Shown one piece after another: positions 1 through 8,601 of a stretch of DNA of 64,000 nt. Below the pieces are notes generated by a model, which made no database searches, was not told the origin of the DNA, and worked only from the letters and a program-made list of their open reading frames with translations. Position 1 is the first letter of the stretch; every line of letters begins with the position of its first letter. The translations under genes and the position numbers were made by a program. Source of the DNA: JAAELZ01 sp965223465 (GTDB lineage: Bacteria; Pseudomonadota; Gammaproteobacteria; Arenicellales; Poriferihabitantaceae); NCBI GenBank assembly GCA_965223465.1, contig OZ245025.1, positions 2,294,001-2,358,000 of the forward strand, read 5' to 3'.

Positions 1-1187
1 ACAATGTCGGTGACATCATTGCCCAGGCGATGGAAAAAGTAGGTAAAGAAGGCGTCATCACGGTTGAAGAAGGATCTGCTTTGGATAATGAACTAGATGT
101 GGTCGAAGGTATGCAGTTTGATCGTGGCTATCTTTCTCCTTATTTTGTCAATGATCAAGATAGCATGAGCGTTGATCTGGAAGATCCGCTTATTCTGATT
201 TACGATAAAAAAATCTCCAACATCCGCGATATGCTACCCATTTTGGAAGCAGTTGCTAAGACCAGCAAACCACTGGTTATTATCGCTGAAGACGTGGAAG
301 GCGAAGCACTGGCAACGCTGGTGGTTAATAATATGCGTGGTATCGTAAAAGTTGCCGCGGTAAAAGCACCTGGATTTGGTGATCGCCGAAAAGCCATGCT
401 CGAAGACATTGCCATCCTCACCGGTGGCCAGGTCATCAGCGAAGAAGTGGGCATGAGCTTGGAAACCGCTACGCTGGAAAATCTGGGCAGCGCTAAGCGC
501 ATTCAAATGACCAAAGAGAACACCACCGTGATCGATGGTGCGGGTGAAGCGGCCAATATCGAAAGCCGTGTGGGCCAGATTCGTGCACAAATTGAAGAAG
601 CTACCTCTGACTATGACAAAGAGAAAATGCAGGAACGCGTTGCCAAATTGGCGGGCGGGGTTGCGGTCATTAAAGTGGGTGCCGCGACTGAAGTTGAGAT
701 GAAAGAAAAGAAGGCGCGCGTTGAAGATGCGCTTCACGCCACACGTGCAGCGGTTGAAGAAGGCGTTGTACCGGGCGGTGGTTCGGCACTGGTACGCACT
801 ATTGTTGCCTTGAAGGACGTTAAAGGTGAAAACGACGACCAGAACGTGGGTGTGAATATCGTGCGTCGTGCGATCGAAGAGCCACTTCGTCAAATCGTCA
901 GTAACGCCGGTGAAGATGCTTCTGTTATTCTCAATGAGGTGAAAAATAACAAGGGCAACTACGGTTACAACAGCGCCACCGGCGAATATGGCGACATGAT
1001 TGAAATGGGTATACTTGACCCAACCAAGGTCACTCGCGCCGCGCTGCAAAATGCAGCCTCAATTGCCGGATTGCTGATCACAACCGAAGCAATGGTTGCT
1101 GAGGTTCCACAAGAAGCTGCACCTGCTATGCCGGATATGGGTGGCATGGGCGGCGGTGGTATGGGTGGCATGGGCGGTATGATGTAA
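1..1187 (+). CDS. groEL: Chaperonin GroEL (HSP60), C-terminal part, 5' end outside window
   Basis: This is the ATP-dependent chaperonin subunit that forms the 14-mer folding chamber with GroES. The reading frame is open from base 3, so the start lies to the left of the window and roughly the first 130-160 residues are missing. The visible part carries the apical and second equatorial regions, including VEGMQFDRGYLSPYF, KAPGFGDRRKAML and VEEGVVPGGGSAL, and ends in the usual methionine/glycine tail (repeated GGM units). The tail and the terminator directly downstream mark the true end of a groES-groEL operon. Identification is certain; nothing unusual is seen in the visible part. Confidence 0.98.
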   Translation, partial: NVGDIIAQAMEKVGKEGVITVEEGSALDNELDVVEGMQFDRGYLSPYFVNDQDSMSVDLEDPLILIYDKKISNIRDMLPILEAVAKTSKPLVIIAEDVEGEALATLVVNNMRGIVKVAAVKAPGFGDRRKAMLEDIAILTGGQVISEEVGMSLETATLENLGSAKRIQMTKENTTVIDGAGEAANIESRVGQIRAQIEEATSDYDKEKMQERVAKLAGGVAVIKVGAATEVEMKEKKARVEDALHATRAAVEEGVVPGGGSALVRTIVALKDVKGENDDQNVGVNIVRRAIEEPLRQIVSNAGEDASVILNEVKNNKGNYGYNSATGEYGDMIEMGILDPTKVTRAALQNAASIAGLLITTEAMVAEVPQEAAPAMPDMGGMGGGGMGGMGGMM

Positions 1188-1215
1188 CCCTCCCCCTTTA
1201 ACGCTGTAAACAAAG

Positions 1216-1246
1216 CCCTCGACTATACGATAGTCGGGGGTTTTTT
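1216..1246 (+). terminator. Rho-independent terminator of groEL
   Basis: Bases 1216-1226 pair with 1230-1240 (core GACTAT/ATAGTC extended by a C/G-rich base, one T-G wobble) around a 3-nt loop, followed by six T. It lies 28 bp after the groEL stop, so it fits a strong intrinsic terminator for the chaperonin operon. Confidence 0.9.
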
Positions 1247-1388
1247 ATTAATAAACGGTATATTATTGCCGATAATGATTGATATCACTATATAACATAT
1301 GCTACCTTGTTGGGCTTAGGCAAATTAGTATCAATGAACACGCTTGGAAACCACTATAGCCGCTACATAAACCGCCCTATACATCAAT

Positions 1389-2063
1389 ATGAAATTAGTG
1401 ATTACACTATTTTGTTTGTTATTTCTGCCAGTGCAGAGTACCTGGGCTGCCTGTGGCAACGATGAGGCGTGTTTGCACAATGTTATTCGTGATGCGTTGA
1501 GTTTTGGTCAGACTTTGACAAATTTGGGGCCCAATTTAAATCAGGCTTACGATTTTGGATTGCAAAACCGGCCCGCCAATCCCCTACCACCATTAAACAA
1601 TTCGAATAACTTACGCAGCTCAGCGGCGAGTCACGCAAGACAATGTACATTTAGTCATAGTGGTATCAGTGGGGTGGGAGAAAACCTGTTTGTTGGCACT
1701 GGCAACGCCTGGACATTAATAAACGCGATTAATAGTTGGGCAGATGAGGCGAGATATTTATCTTACCCAAAGAATGCTGCGTCTGTCAGCTGCGCAGCTG
1801 GCAAAGTTTGCGGACACTATACGCAAATGATCTGGGAAACCACTACCAATGTTGGCTGCGCTGTGCAATATTGCGCGCATGGGATTAGCGGATTTAGCAA
1901 CACACCTTCAACTAACATCGTGTGTCAATATAGCCTCCCGGGTAACTACGTCAACCACATCGGTGGCCCCATTTTGGCCCCCTATGCAGGTTTGGGTGTT
2001 ATCAGCACCGATTCAATCCAGGCCATCACGCAAATCATTCAGTTATTATTGCTTAGCGAGTAA
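1389..2063 (+). CDS. Secreted CAP/SCP-family (cysteine-rich secretory) protein
   Basis: 224 residues with a clear signal peptide (residues 1-20, cleavage near STWA/A). The rest is a CAP domain of the cysteine-rich type. It shows the HSG...GENL motif around residues 90-100, WADEARY, the CAP1 signature GHYTQMIWETTTNVGCAV and the CAP2-like C-Q-Y-x-LPGN near residue 180. Multiple cysteines suggest disulfides and export to the periplasm or outside. The function of bacterial CAP proteins is mostly unknown. The GHYTQ/VGCA form is closer to eukaryotic CRISP/PR-1 proteins than to the cysteine-poor YkwD type usual in bacteria. The gene stands alone, with the PPTase gene starting 9 bp after it. The ribosome binding site is weak. 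Confidence 0.85.
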   Translation: MKLVITLFCLLFLPVQSTWAACGNDEACLHNVIRDALSFGQTLTNLGPNLNQAYDFGLQNRPANPLPPLNNSNNLRSSAASHARQCTFSHSGISGVGENLFVGTGNAWTLINAINSWADEARYLSYPKNAASVSCAAGKVCGHYTQMIWETTTNVGCAVQYCAHGISGFSNTPSTNIVCQYSLPGNYVNHIGGPILAPYAGLGVISTDSIQAITQIIQLLLLSE

Positions 2064-2072
2064 ATCTGGCCC

Positions 2073-2756
2073 ATGAACGAAGTATGGCGGGCTTTTATGG
2101 AAGATTTCCAGGTGAATAATATTGCTACGCAAATTGGCAGCACCTTGAGTCAATCGGAACGCACTCGACTGCAAGGCTTGACTCGCACGCAGCGACAAAA
2201 ACAATATCTGCTATCAAGAGCGATGATGCGCGTTGCGCTCTCGCATCATTACGACCTGCCCTTATCCCACTGGCAACTGCAAGAAGGCCCTGATGCACCT
2301 CCCTCATTAATGAATCCAGTCGATCAACCACTTTATCTTAGTTTGAGCCATAGTGCAGATTGCATTATGTTGGCGATTAGTGCGCAGCCAGTGGGCCTGG
2401 ATGTTGAATATATGCGGGCCGACCGACCCTTTACCCAAATTGCGCGGCGCGTGTTTACCCCAGAGCAGCAAGAGTCCTTGACCCGTTTCGACAAAAAAGA
2501 GCGGATGAAATATTTTTATCGCTTATGGACTGAGAAAGAAGCGCTGGTAAAAATTGCTGACCCTAATACAATTATCAGTATGTATTCCACCACACCGTGG
2601 GCAACCCATGAATATTCCGGCTATCACACTTATTTTGATGATTTTTATGTCTCAATTTTAAGCTCACTGGATGTCCAGGTATTTAGCAGCTATGACCTAA
2701 ATTCATTTGAGGGATACGAAAAAAACTATATATTTAGCAAATACCAGCAGCATTAA
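2073..2756 (+). CDS. 4'-phosphopantetheinyl transferase, Sfp/AcpT type
   Basis: This enzyme transfers phosphopantetheine from CoA to a serine of a carrier protein. The family signatures are visible: LSLSHS near residue 90, VGLDVEYM near 108-115 (Mg-binding D and E) and RLWTEKEALVKI near 150 (the W-x-x-KE-x-x-x-K motif). At 227 residues it has the size of the Sfp/EntD group rather than the short AcpS. No polyketide or peptide synthetase genes are visible nearby, so the partner carrier protein is unknown; it may serve the fatty-acid ACP. The start is the first ATG; a second ATG 8 codons later (2097) is possible because neither has a convincing ribosome binding site. Confidence 0.9.
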   Translation: MNEVWRAFMEDFQVNNIATQIGSTLSQSERTRLQGLTRTQRQKQYLLSRAMMRVALSHHYDLPLSHWQLQEGPDAPPSLMNPVDQPLYLSLSHSADCIMLAISAQPVGLDVEYMRADRPFTQIARRVFTPEQQESLTRFDKKERMKYFYRLWTEKEALVKIADPNTIISMYSTTPWATHEYSGYHTYFDDFYVSILSSLDVQVFSSYDLNSFEGYEKNYIFSKYQQH

Positions 2757-2812
2757 CGCCCCATTTAATGCAAACTTCCAGGCAATAAACATTAATAAGC
2801 TACGGATCGCTT

Positions 2813-4546
2813 TTGGATACCTTATCTGAATCTAAAAAAATCGCCGCAACTATCTTGCTCGGCTTTGACCACCACTTTACCCTGTTCAGCGCAGTCACCA
2901 AGGGGGCAAAACGACGCTTCGAACAAGCTAACTGGGAGGGCGATAACCAGGCACGCGTCGAACGCATTGCCTATTATGATATCCGGGTTCGCGAGGCGGT
3001 TCATGAGTTGCAGAAAAACTTTAGCCTTGAGCATCAAGATAGAGGCTTATGGCAACAAGTCAAGCTACAGTATATGGGTCTACTGTATGAACATCGACAG
3101 CCAGAGCTGGCCGAAAGTTTTTACAACTCTGTTTTTTGCCAGTTATTTCACCGCAGTTATTACGATAACTCGCACATTTTTGTACGTCCCGGTCTATCAA
3201 CCGATATTATTGATCTGCACACCCCGGCGTACCGCAGTTTTTATCCGCTTGAATGGGGCACCAAAAAAACCCTGAGAACTTTACTCTTACAGTTTCACCT
3301 AAAACTGGAGTGGGAAGATTTAGGGCGAGATGTAAAACGTTTATCCAAAGCGTTTAAACCTTTATTTAGCAGTCCACGCCAAACCAGTGATACCTGTCAG
3401 CTACAAATAATCACTACCTTGTTCTTTAGGAATAAGGCTGCGTATATCGTTGGCAGAACGCGCGTTGCAGGTCAAATCTCCGGCTTTGTGATTCCCTTAT
3501 TGCGCAATGATAATGATCAGCTCTATGTTGATACCCTGATTACCGATGATCGTTCTCTGGCCATTATATTCAGCTTCACCCGCGCGTATTTTATGGTCGA
3601 CAGTAAAGTGCCTTCAGCCCTGATCGGCTTTATGCACAGTATTTTACCGAGCAAGACCAAATCGGATCTTTACACCGCGATCGGTTTTCAGAAGCAAGGT
3701 AAGACATTGTTTTATAGAGATTTTCTTAGCCATCTGGCACATTCTTCTGATCAATTTATTATCGCGCCAGGAATTGAAGGAATGGTCATGAGCGTATTTA
3801 CGCTACCCTCATTTCCCTATGTATTCAAGGTAATCAAAGACAAATTCGACCAGCCCAAAAACATTACCCGTCAGCAGGTAAAAAACCAGTACCTGTACGT
3901 TAAGACGCATGATCGCGTGGGGCGCATGGCCGACACGCTCGAATTCTCCCACGTTGCATTTCCCATAGAACGTGTTTCAGCAGAGCTCCTAGACAAATTA
4001 AAGCAAGACATTAGCGACAGCCTAACCATTGAAGATGATCAAATCATTATTCGCCATTTGTATATCGAACGGCGCATGATCCCACTGAACCTATACCTTG
4101 CAGAAGCAGATGATGCGTCGATAGAGCACGCCATCAAGGAATACGGCAATACCATCAAAGAACTCATCAAAGCGAATATTTTCCCGGGTGATATGCTGCT
4201 TAAAAACTTTGGAGTCACCCGTCAAAACCGGGTTGTTTTTTATGATTATGATGAAATTGTGCCAATGAAATCCGTTCGAGTGCGGGCGATCCCACCTGCT
4301 CGAACACCGGAACAGGAAATGGCCACCGAACCCTGGTATCGGGTAGAAGAAAATGATTTCTTTCCCGAACAGTTCGAACGTTTTGTCGCCAGTGCGCCCA
4401 AAATTAGAACGCTGTTTGTCAAGCATCATGCTGATTTACTTGATCCTGAATACTGGCAAGGGGTGGTTAGGAATCTAGAGAAAGGGGTGCGTGCAGATGT
4501 CTATCCTTATCCGCAGAATGTAAGGTTTAAACGTAATTCGACGTAA
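2813..4546 (+). CDS. aceK: Isocitrate dehydrogenase kinase/phosphatase AceK
   Basis: AceK phosphorylates and dephosphorylates isocitrate dehydrogenase and so splits carbon between the TCA cycle and the glyoxylate bypass. The 577-residue length is typical. The regulatory N-terminal half is followed by the kinase core: APGIEGMVMSVF (about residues 318-329), the ATP-binding lysine in VFKVIKD (K339), GDMLLKNFG (D460) and FYDYDE (D478), which match the catalytic aspartates known in E. coli. A TTG start is required: the only in-frame stop upstream is at 2786 and no ATG or GTG lies between. aceA and aceB are not adjacent, so this is not an aceBAK operon. Confidence 0.97.
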   Translation: MDTLSESKKIAATILLGFDHHFTLFSAVTKGAKRRFEQANWEGDNQARVERIAYYDIRVREAVHELQKNFSLEHQDRGLWQQVKLQYMGLLYEHRQPELAESFYNSVFCQLFHRSYYDNSHIFVRPGLSTDIIDLHTPAYRSFYPLEWGTKKTLRTLLLQFHLKLEWEDLGRDVKRLSKAFKPLFSSPRQTSDTCQLQIITTLFFRNKAAYIVGRTRVAGQISGFVIPLLRNDNDQLYVDTLITDDRSLAIIFSFTRAYFMVDSKVPSALIGFMHSILPSKTKSDLYTAIGFQKQGKTLFYRDFLSHLAHSSDQFIIAPGIEGMVMSVFTLPSFPYVFKVIKDKFDQPKNITRQQVKNQYLYVKTHDRVGRMADTLEFSHVAFPIERVSAELLDKLKQDISDSLTIEDDQIIIRHLYIERRMIPLNLYLAEADDASIEHAIKEYGNTIKELIKANIFPGDMLLKNFGVTRQNRVVFYDYDEIVPMKSVRVRAIPPARTPEQEMATEPWYRVEENDFFPEQFERFVASAPKIRTLFVKHHADLLDPEYWQGVVRNLEKGVRADVYPYPQNVRFKRNST

Positions 4547-4574
4547 TTCAACCAAAGTAAATGAGTGGTTAATT

Positions 4575-4964
4575 TCAGTTTGCCCATCGCGTATTATTCC
4601 TATAGTCTAGGCTAAACCCACCCGCGCCATGGACCGCGAGTAACAACAATCCCCCTGCCATGGCTACATTTTTCATAAATAGCATCACCTGTATCTGGTC
4701 ACCAAAATCCACATGGAACAATAATGCAGTGAGCACGGTAAAACTCCCCAAGGCCACCGCCGCTAACCGGGTATGCCAACCAATAATAATCAGAATCGGC
4801 AGCCCCAATTCAGCAACGATCACAAAGGGGAGCAACCAATCCGCCACGCCGGATAGTTCCATAAAACGCGCGGTTTCTTGATAGGCCAGGATTTTAGTCG
4901 TACCCGCCATTAGAAATATGGCGGACAATAAAATGCGACTCACAAGTTCTAGCACGTTTTGCAT
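4575..4964 (-). CDS. DoxX family membrane protein
   Basis: 129 residues with four hydrophobic segments and the DoxX pattern: an N-terminal R-I-L-L-S-x-I-F-L-x-A-G-x-x-K segment, then VAELGLPILIIIGWHTR and MLFMKNVAMAGGLLLL. DoxX proteins are small inner-membrane proteins linked in some bacteria to oxidative stress or thiosulfate metabolism, but no specific substrate can be deduced here. It is convergent with aceK and divergent from the following YjdF-like gene. Confidence 0.85.
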   Translation of the reverse strand: MQNVLELVSRILLSAIFLMAGTTKILAYQETARFMELSGVADWLLPFVIVAELGLPILIIIGWHTRLAAVALGSFTVLTALLFHVDFGDQIQVMLFMKNVAMAGGLLLLAVHGAGGFSLDYRNNTRWAN

Positions 4965-5095
4965 AGTTGGCAGTCGGATTACAACCGCATTTAAAAAACC
5001 CAGATCTTCTCATTAGTGTACAAGTATAACGATAAGTTCATTGTGCCAAGGTTTAACAATTGTAGTTATTCGCCCTAGCAATTAAGATCGCGCCC

Positions 5096-5728
5096 ATGAA
5101 ACATCGTTTTGCCATCACTATGCTGGCCATCTATCTGGTGGTTTTTGTACTCATGGCGGTAAATCCCTATGATCGCGCTACCTGGTGGGCAGAAAATCTG
5201 CCGGTGATGATCACGGTTGGGTTACTGCTTGTCACCTACCCGTGGTTTCAGTTTTCCAATATTGCATACGCACTGATGACCTTATTTCTGTGCTATCACA
5301 CCGTTGGGGGGCATTACACCTTTGCCTTGACTCCGTTCGAATGGGGTAACCGTCTGCTTAGCTGGTTAAATATGGAGTTTCTTTTTCCCGATGGGCGCAA
5401 TAATTTTGATCGCCTCGGTCACTTTTTGGTGGGTGTGTTCGCATACCCAGTCGCTGAACTGGCCTATCGAAAAAAATGGGTAAGCAGCACCATCATGGCA
5501 GCGGTACTGGGTATTTTTGCCCTGGGGTTTTGGGGCGCTGCCTACGAGGTTATCGAAATGGCTTTTGCGGTTATTTATGGTGGAGATTCAGGTGCGGCGT
5601 TTTTGGGCTCACAAGGTGATGAATGGGACGCCCAAAAAGATATGCTGATAGATATTCTTGGTGCAATCGTGACCGCCTTGTTGTTCTTAACGGTATGGGC
5701 CAATAAATATCCAGATGACCGATACTGA
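5096..5728 (+). CDS. YjdF-like integral membrane protein (DUF2238)
   Basis: 210 residues with about six predicted membrane segments. The conserved DUF2238 block is present: FDRLGHFLVGVFAYPVAEL near residues 101-119, YEVIEMAF near 150 and the acidic SQGDEWDAQKDM before the last helix. E. coli YjdF belongs to this family, whose function is unknown. A more distant relative of the same fold is encoded at 19799-20377. Confidence 0.85.
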   Translation: MKHRFAITMLAIYLVVFVLMAVNPYDRATWWAENLPVMITVGLLLVTYPWFQFSNIAYALMTLFLCYHTVGGHYTFALTPFEWGNRLLSWLNMEFLFPDGRNNFDRLGHFLVGVFAYPVAELAYRKKWVSSTIMAAVLGIFALGFWGAAYEVIEMAFAVIYGGDSGAAFLGSQGDEWDAQKDMLIDILGAIVTALLFLTVWANKYPDDRY

Positions 5729-5752
5729 TGCGGCGCACCAGTGCGCCGCATC
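5727..5752. terminator. Perfect 12-bp hairpin between convergent genes
   Basis: Bases 5727-5738 pair perfectly with 5741-5752 (GATGCGGCGCAC and its complement). The hairpin starts inside the stop codon of the YjdF-like gene and lies just past the end of the convergent exported-protein gene. There is no T-run on either side, so it may block readthrough or exonucleases rather than act as a classic intrinsic terminator. Confidence 0.6.
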
Positions 5753-5771
5753 TAATTACGCCCAATAAGTT

Positions 5772-6743
5772 TTATAAATGTAAATCCACATCTGCGTAAC
5801 TGACCGGCGCATCTTCACTGACCGCCTCTTTAAACAGCGTAAGGTTGGTTACAACCAGATTCTTTTTGGTTTTTGATACGACCGCACTCAGTGCTTGTAT
5901 ATCCTGTTCTTCTGTGCTGGATTCATCCTTTGCGCGCCAAATAAGCTCCGCTTTTTTATTATACTTCGTAATCTTTGATTCACTTGGATGGCCATATTTT
6001 TCCACTAAAAGTTGTTGGACATTGTCAGAATCAGTATTGACTACCTGCACCAATTCCAGGCGATCAAGCCGCGCAATGCGCTTGTCGCTAAACCAAGCTT
6101 TCAGGCATTTCCAGTTTGGCTTAGCCGCATAAACATATCGACTTGCATCAAAATTGGAAGGACAACCACCTGCTCGCATGGTCATCAATCCCTGATCCGC
6201 ATCGTATTGAGGAACCACCTTAAACGTATCGGTCACTATTTTAGACACCTCAGCAACCGTCATACCCAATTCCAAATCCGTGACCGTTAACTTGTCGCTC
6301 AATACGTTGGTATCATACTGCGTTGTGCGCCAGTTATCGTTGTATCTTGCGCTGTCGTAGGGTGCTATCTGCCCAAGTGTATCTGATACGATGGGCTTCA
6401 CTAGCCAATTATTTCGTTGTGTCAAATTCCCCTGATATACGGTTTCACGCAAGCCTCTAACCATGCCGATGATATTAATTTCAGATAGCTGCGGACACTC
6501 ATAATTAAGCATCGCGCGTACGGTGTCGCCGACCACCTGCAACTGCGTTGAACCTGGTTCGTAGATCTCCGGTCGCGAGGTATCTATAGTGATGTCAGCA
6601 GCGCGGTAACAATCCAGCGCCCCATTTAAACTCACTGTTTGATCACCATCGCTGATTAAAATGCGCTCTGCCCACGTGTTTGCAACGAATAAACAGTTTG
6701 CCAATAGCGCAGTGAACAATAATTTGTAGTTTAGCTTTTTCAT
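5772..6743 (-). CDS. Exported protein of unknown function
   Basis: 323 residues with a signal peptide (residues 1-25, ...ANTWA/E). I do not recognise a family. The mature part has a few cysteines in the pattern C-Y-R-A (about 45), N-Y-E-C-P (about 83), G-G-C-P-S and W-K-C-L (about 190-215), consistent with disulfides in the periplasm. Residues 145-165 (DLELGMTVAEVSKIV) resemble the lead-in of small periplasmic repeat domains, but this is weak. Its ATG overlaps the stop of the upstream SH3 gene (TAATG), so the two are translationally coupled and probably act together at the cell envelope. Confidence 0.7.
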   Translation of the reverse strand: MKKLNYKLLFTALLANCLFVANTWAERILISDGDQTVSLNGALDCYRAADITIDTSRPEIYEPGSTQLQVVGDTVRAMLNYECPQLSEINIIGMVRGLRETVYQGNLTQRNNWLVKPIVSDTLGQIAPYDSARYNDNWRTTQYDTNVLSDKLTVTDLELGMTVAEVSKIVTDTFKVVPQYDADQGLMTMRAGGCPSNFDASRYVYAAKPNWKCLKAWFSDKRIARLDRLELVQVVNTDSDNVQQLLVEKYGHPSESKITKYNKKAELIWRAKDESSTEEQDIQALSAVVSKTKKNLVVTNLTLFKEAVSEDAPVSYADVDLHL

Positions 6744-7543
6744 TAGATCCTCACCCAGTTACCGTTGGCTTGCTGACAGGCTTTGAACTGGTGAGATTCA
6801 CTGCTCCCACCGCGCAGACTTACCTTCTGCGTAATCATGCGACAATTCGACGCTTGCGTAACATAGCGGCCGGGCTGCGCGCCAAATGATGCGTCGCGTA
6901 TTGCATTGGCCTGTGCGGATTGATTGCTGTCATAACGCATCAATGGTGCGTATAAAAACCCTGATGCCTTGCCCTGCTCAGCGATCAGAAACCAATTGCT
7001 GTCGATGACTTTACCCACGACCGGAACCGATTTGCCCTGCGCGATACTGTGTAACACCGCGTACTCTGTGCCTGGCCCGCCACGAACATTGATATCCGTG
7101 GTGGGGGTATAAAAGGCATTCACCAACTCAATGGGTGGTAAGCGATCCAACGCAGGCTTTAAATGACTGCGTGAAGGTGGCGTATAATCTCTAACCGATA
7201 CCTGGGTACGGGTGCCGGTATCCGGATTACGCCAGGTCGTCGGCTGGCCTGAATATATCGCCCTAGAAGTCGCTTGATTGATCCCAGCACGATCGATTTG
7301 CGTAAGCCGCCGGCCGATTTTTCCACCCGCCCAATAACCCGCGAGTGTACCCGCTGCAATCGCCGCGGTTCGACCACTACCCCCTCCAACTTTAGAACCG
7401 ATAATGGCGCCGGTAATTGCCCCCAAGCCTTTGCTGACGTTTTCTTTATTTAACTCCGGCCAGTTCTGCGCCTGCACAGGCGTCGCCGAAATCCCCAAAA
7501 TTGTTAATCCTGTAAATATATATTTTTTAACCATCGCGTTCAC
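6743..7543 (-). CDS. Exported glycine-zipper plus bacterial SH3 domain protein
   Basis: 266 residues. A signal peptide (to about residue 25) is followed by a glycine-zipper segment (residues about 38-80, GAITGAIIGSKVGGG...AGYWAGGKIGRRL) like that of 17-kDa surface antigens. A bacterial SH3 domain covers about 145-200 (TDINVRGGPGTEYAVLHSIAQG). A C-terminal surface-antigen-like piece (YVTQASNCRMITQKV...FKACQQANGNWVRI) resembles the end of the 17-kDa antigen family. The order suggests membrane anchoring plus cell-wall binding. It is the first gene of a two-gene unit with the exported protein at 5772-6743. Confidence 0.8.
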   Translation of the reverse strand: MNAMVKKYIFTGLTILGISATPVQAQNWPELNKENVSKGLGAITGAIIGSKVGGGSGRTAAIAAGTLAGYWAGGKIGRRLTQIDRAGINQATSRAIYSGQPTTWRNPDTGTRTQVSVRDYTPPSRSHLKPALDRLPPIELVNAFYTPTTDINVRGGPGTEYAVLHSIAQGKSVPVVGKVIDSNWFLIAEQGKASGFLYAPLMRYDSNQSAQANAIRDASFGAQPGRYVTQASNCRMITQKVSLRGGSSESHQFKACQQANGNWVRI

Positions 7544-7680
7544 CTTTCTACGTTTGAAAATGGTAAACGCATTCTAGATTGGGGTAAGTGAACGTAATTT
7601 GAATTTTAACCAAACACTTGCTGAACAACTGCTCTCGTTCAGGTTAGCATCAAGTTTTATGCGACCTCCAGAAGATTTTG

Positions 7681-8571
7681 TTAAAGACCACGTTGCCACT
7701 CCGGCCTCAGTGTGGCCGCTTCGGGTCGATAAATTGCCTGATCAACCTGCGCCAGCAATCTTTCTTTATCTTTGTTCAAAACGCCCTTAAGCACCAGGTA
7801 ATTCGAAGCGTGATCGCTTCGGAAAATGGTTTTACGTAAGTCAAGATGTTGTAGAAATAACCTGATTTCCTTAAACAAATGCGCCTGGTCTAGCGCCACA
7901 AACTCACCCTCATACCCTTGTTGTACGCGCTGCTCGCCGTAAGGTAAGGAAACCACCAGAGTGGCCAGGTATTCGGGCTGGGCCAGATTCATTAACTTGG
8001 CACTGTTAATCGCATGTTGCGCTGAATACTTCTGCCCACCCATGCCATTTAAAATCATAATCGAGCTTTTAATGCCGGCTTGTTTTATTTTATCCAGCGA
8101 TTCATAAGAGCTGGCGAAAGTCTCGCCTTTTTCGATTTTTTGTAGTACTTCATCATCCCCACTTTCACAACCAACATAAAGTAATTCCAGACCAAGCGCT
8201 TTAAGGCTGGCTAACTGCTCAACACTTTTGTTTTTAAGGTTGCGAGGCAAACAGTAAGCCGAGACCCGCTGTATTGTAGGCAATGCTGCCTGAATGGCCT
8301 CAAGAATGGCGCGTAGGCGCCGATAAGATAAAGCCATCGCATCACCATCGGCGAGAAATATACGCCTTACGGGATAACCCATTTTTACCACCGCCTGAAG
8401 TTCGCGCTCAATCTCATCCTGCGCCTTAGGCTTAAAGCGCTTTTGTGGCGCGGTATACATATCGCAGAAAGTACACCGATTCCAGGAGCAGCCATTGGTG
8501 ACTTGCAGGATCAGTGAATTGACTTCACTCGGCGGCCTGAAAACCGGCTCAATGTAATCCAGTGGGTACAC
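7681..8571 (-). CDS. Radical SAM protein with CX4CX2C iron-sulfur motif
   Basis: 296 residues. The cluster-binding motif is TNGCSWNRCTFC with cysteines at 28, 33 and 36, so the spacing is CX4CX2C rather than the common CX3CX2C. The GGE-like/SAM-binding region follows (RIFLADGDAMALSYRRL, about 75-92), then LLYVGCESGDDEVL and GMGGQ (about 183-187). Related proteins with TYGCSHNKCTFC-type motifs are usually annotated only as radical SAM proteins of COG1032; no reaction can be assigned. It lies 30 bp downstream of metY on the same strand and may be co-transcribed. Confidence 0.85.
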   Translation of the reverse strand: MYPLDYIEPVFRPPSEVNSLILQVTNGCSWNRCTFCDMYTAPQKRFKPKAQDEIERELQAVVKMGYPVRRIFLADGDAMALSYRRLRAILEAIQAALPTIQRVSAYCLPRNLKNKSVEQLASLKALGLELLYVGCESGDDEVLQKIEKGETFASSYESLDKIKQAGIKSSIMILNGMGGQKYSAQHAINSAKLMNLAQPEYLATLVVSLPYGEQRVQQGYEGEFVALDQAHLFKEIRLFLQHLDLRKTIFRSDHASNYLVLKGVLNKDKERLLAQVDQAIYRPEAATLRPEWQRGL

Positions 8572-8601
8572 GCTATCTGCGGAACTAGCTTGGTTGGAGA
8601 A

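Noticed and set aside
234..1049. 271-codon open frame opposite groEL
   Set aside because: It lies fully inside groEL on the other strand; the product has no domain and is a codon-bias artefact of a highly expressed gene.
7599..7790. 63-codon frame on the plus strand
   Set aside because: Overlaps the end of the radical SAM gene, has no recognised sequence and no ribosome binding site.
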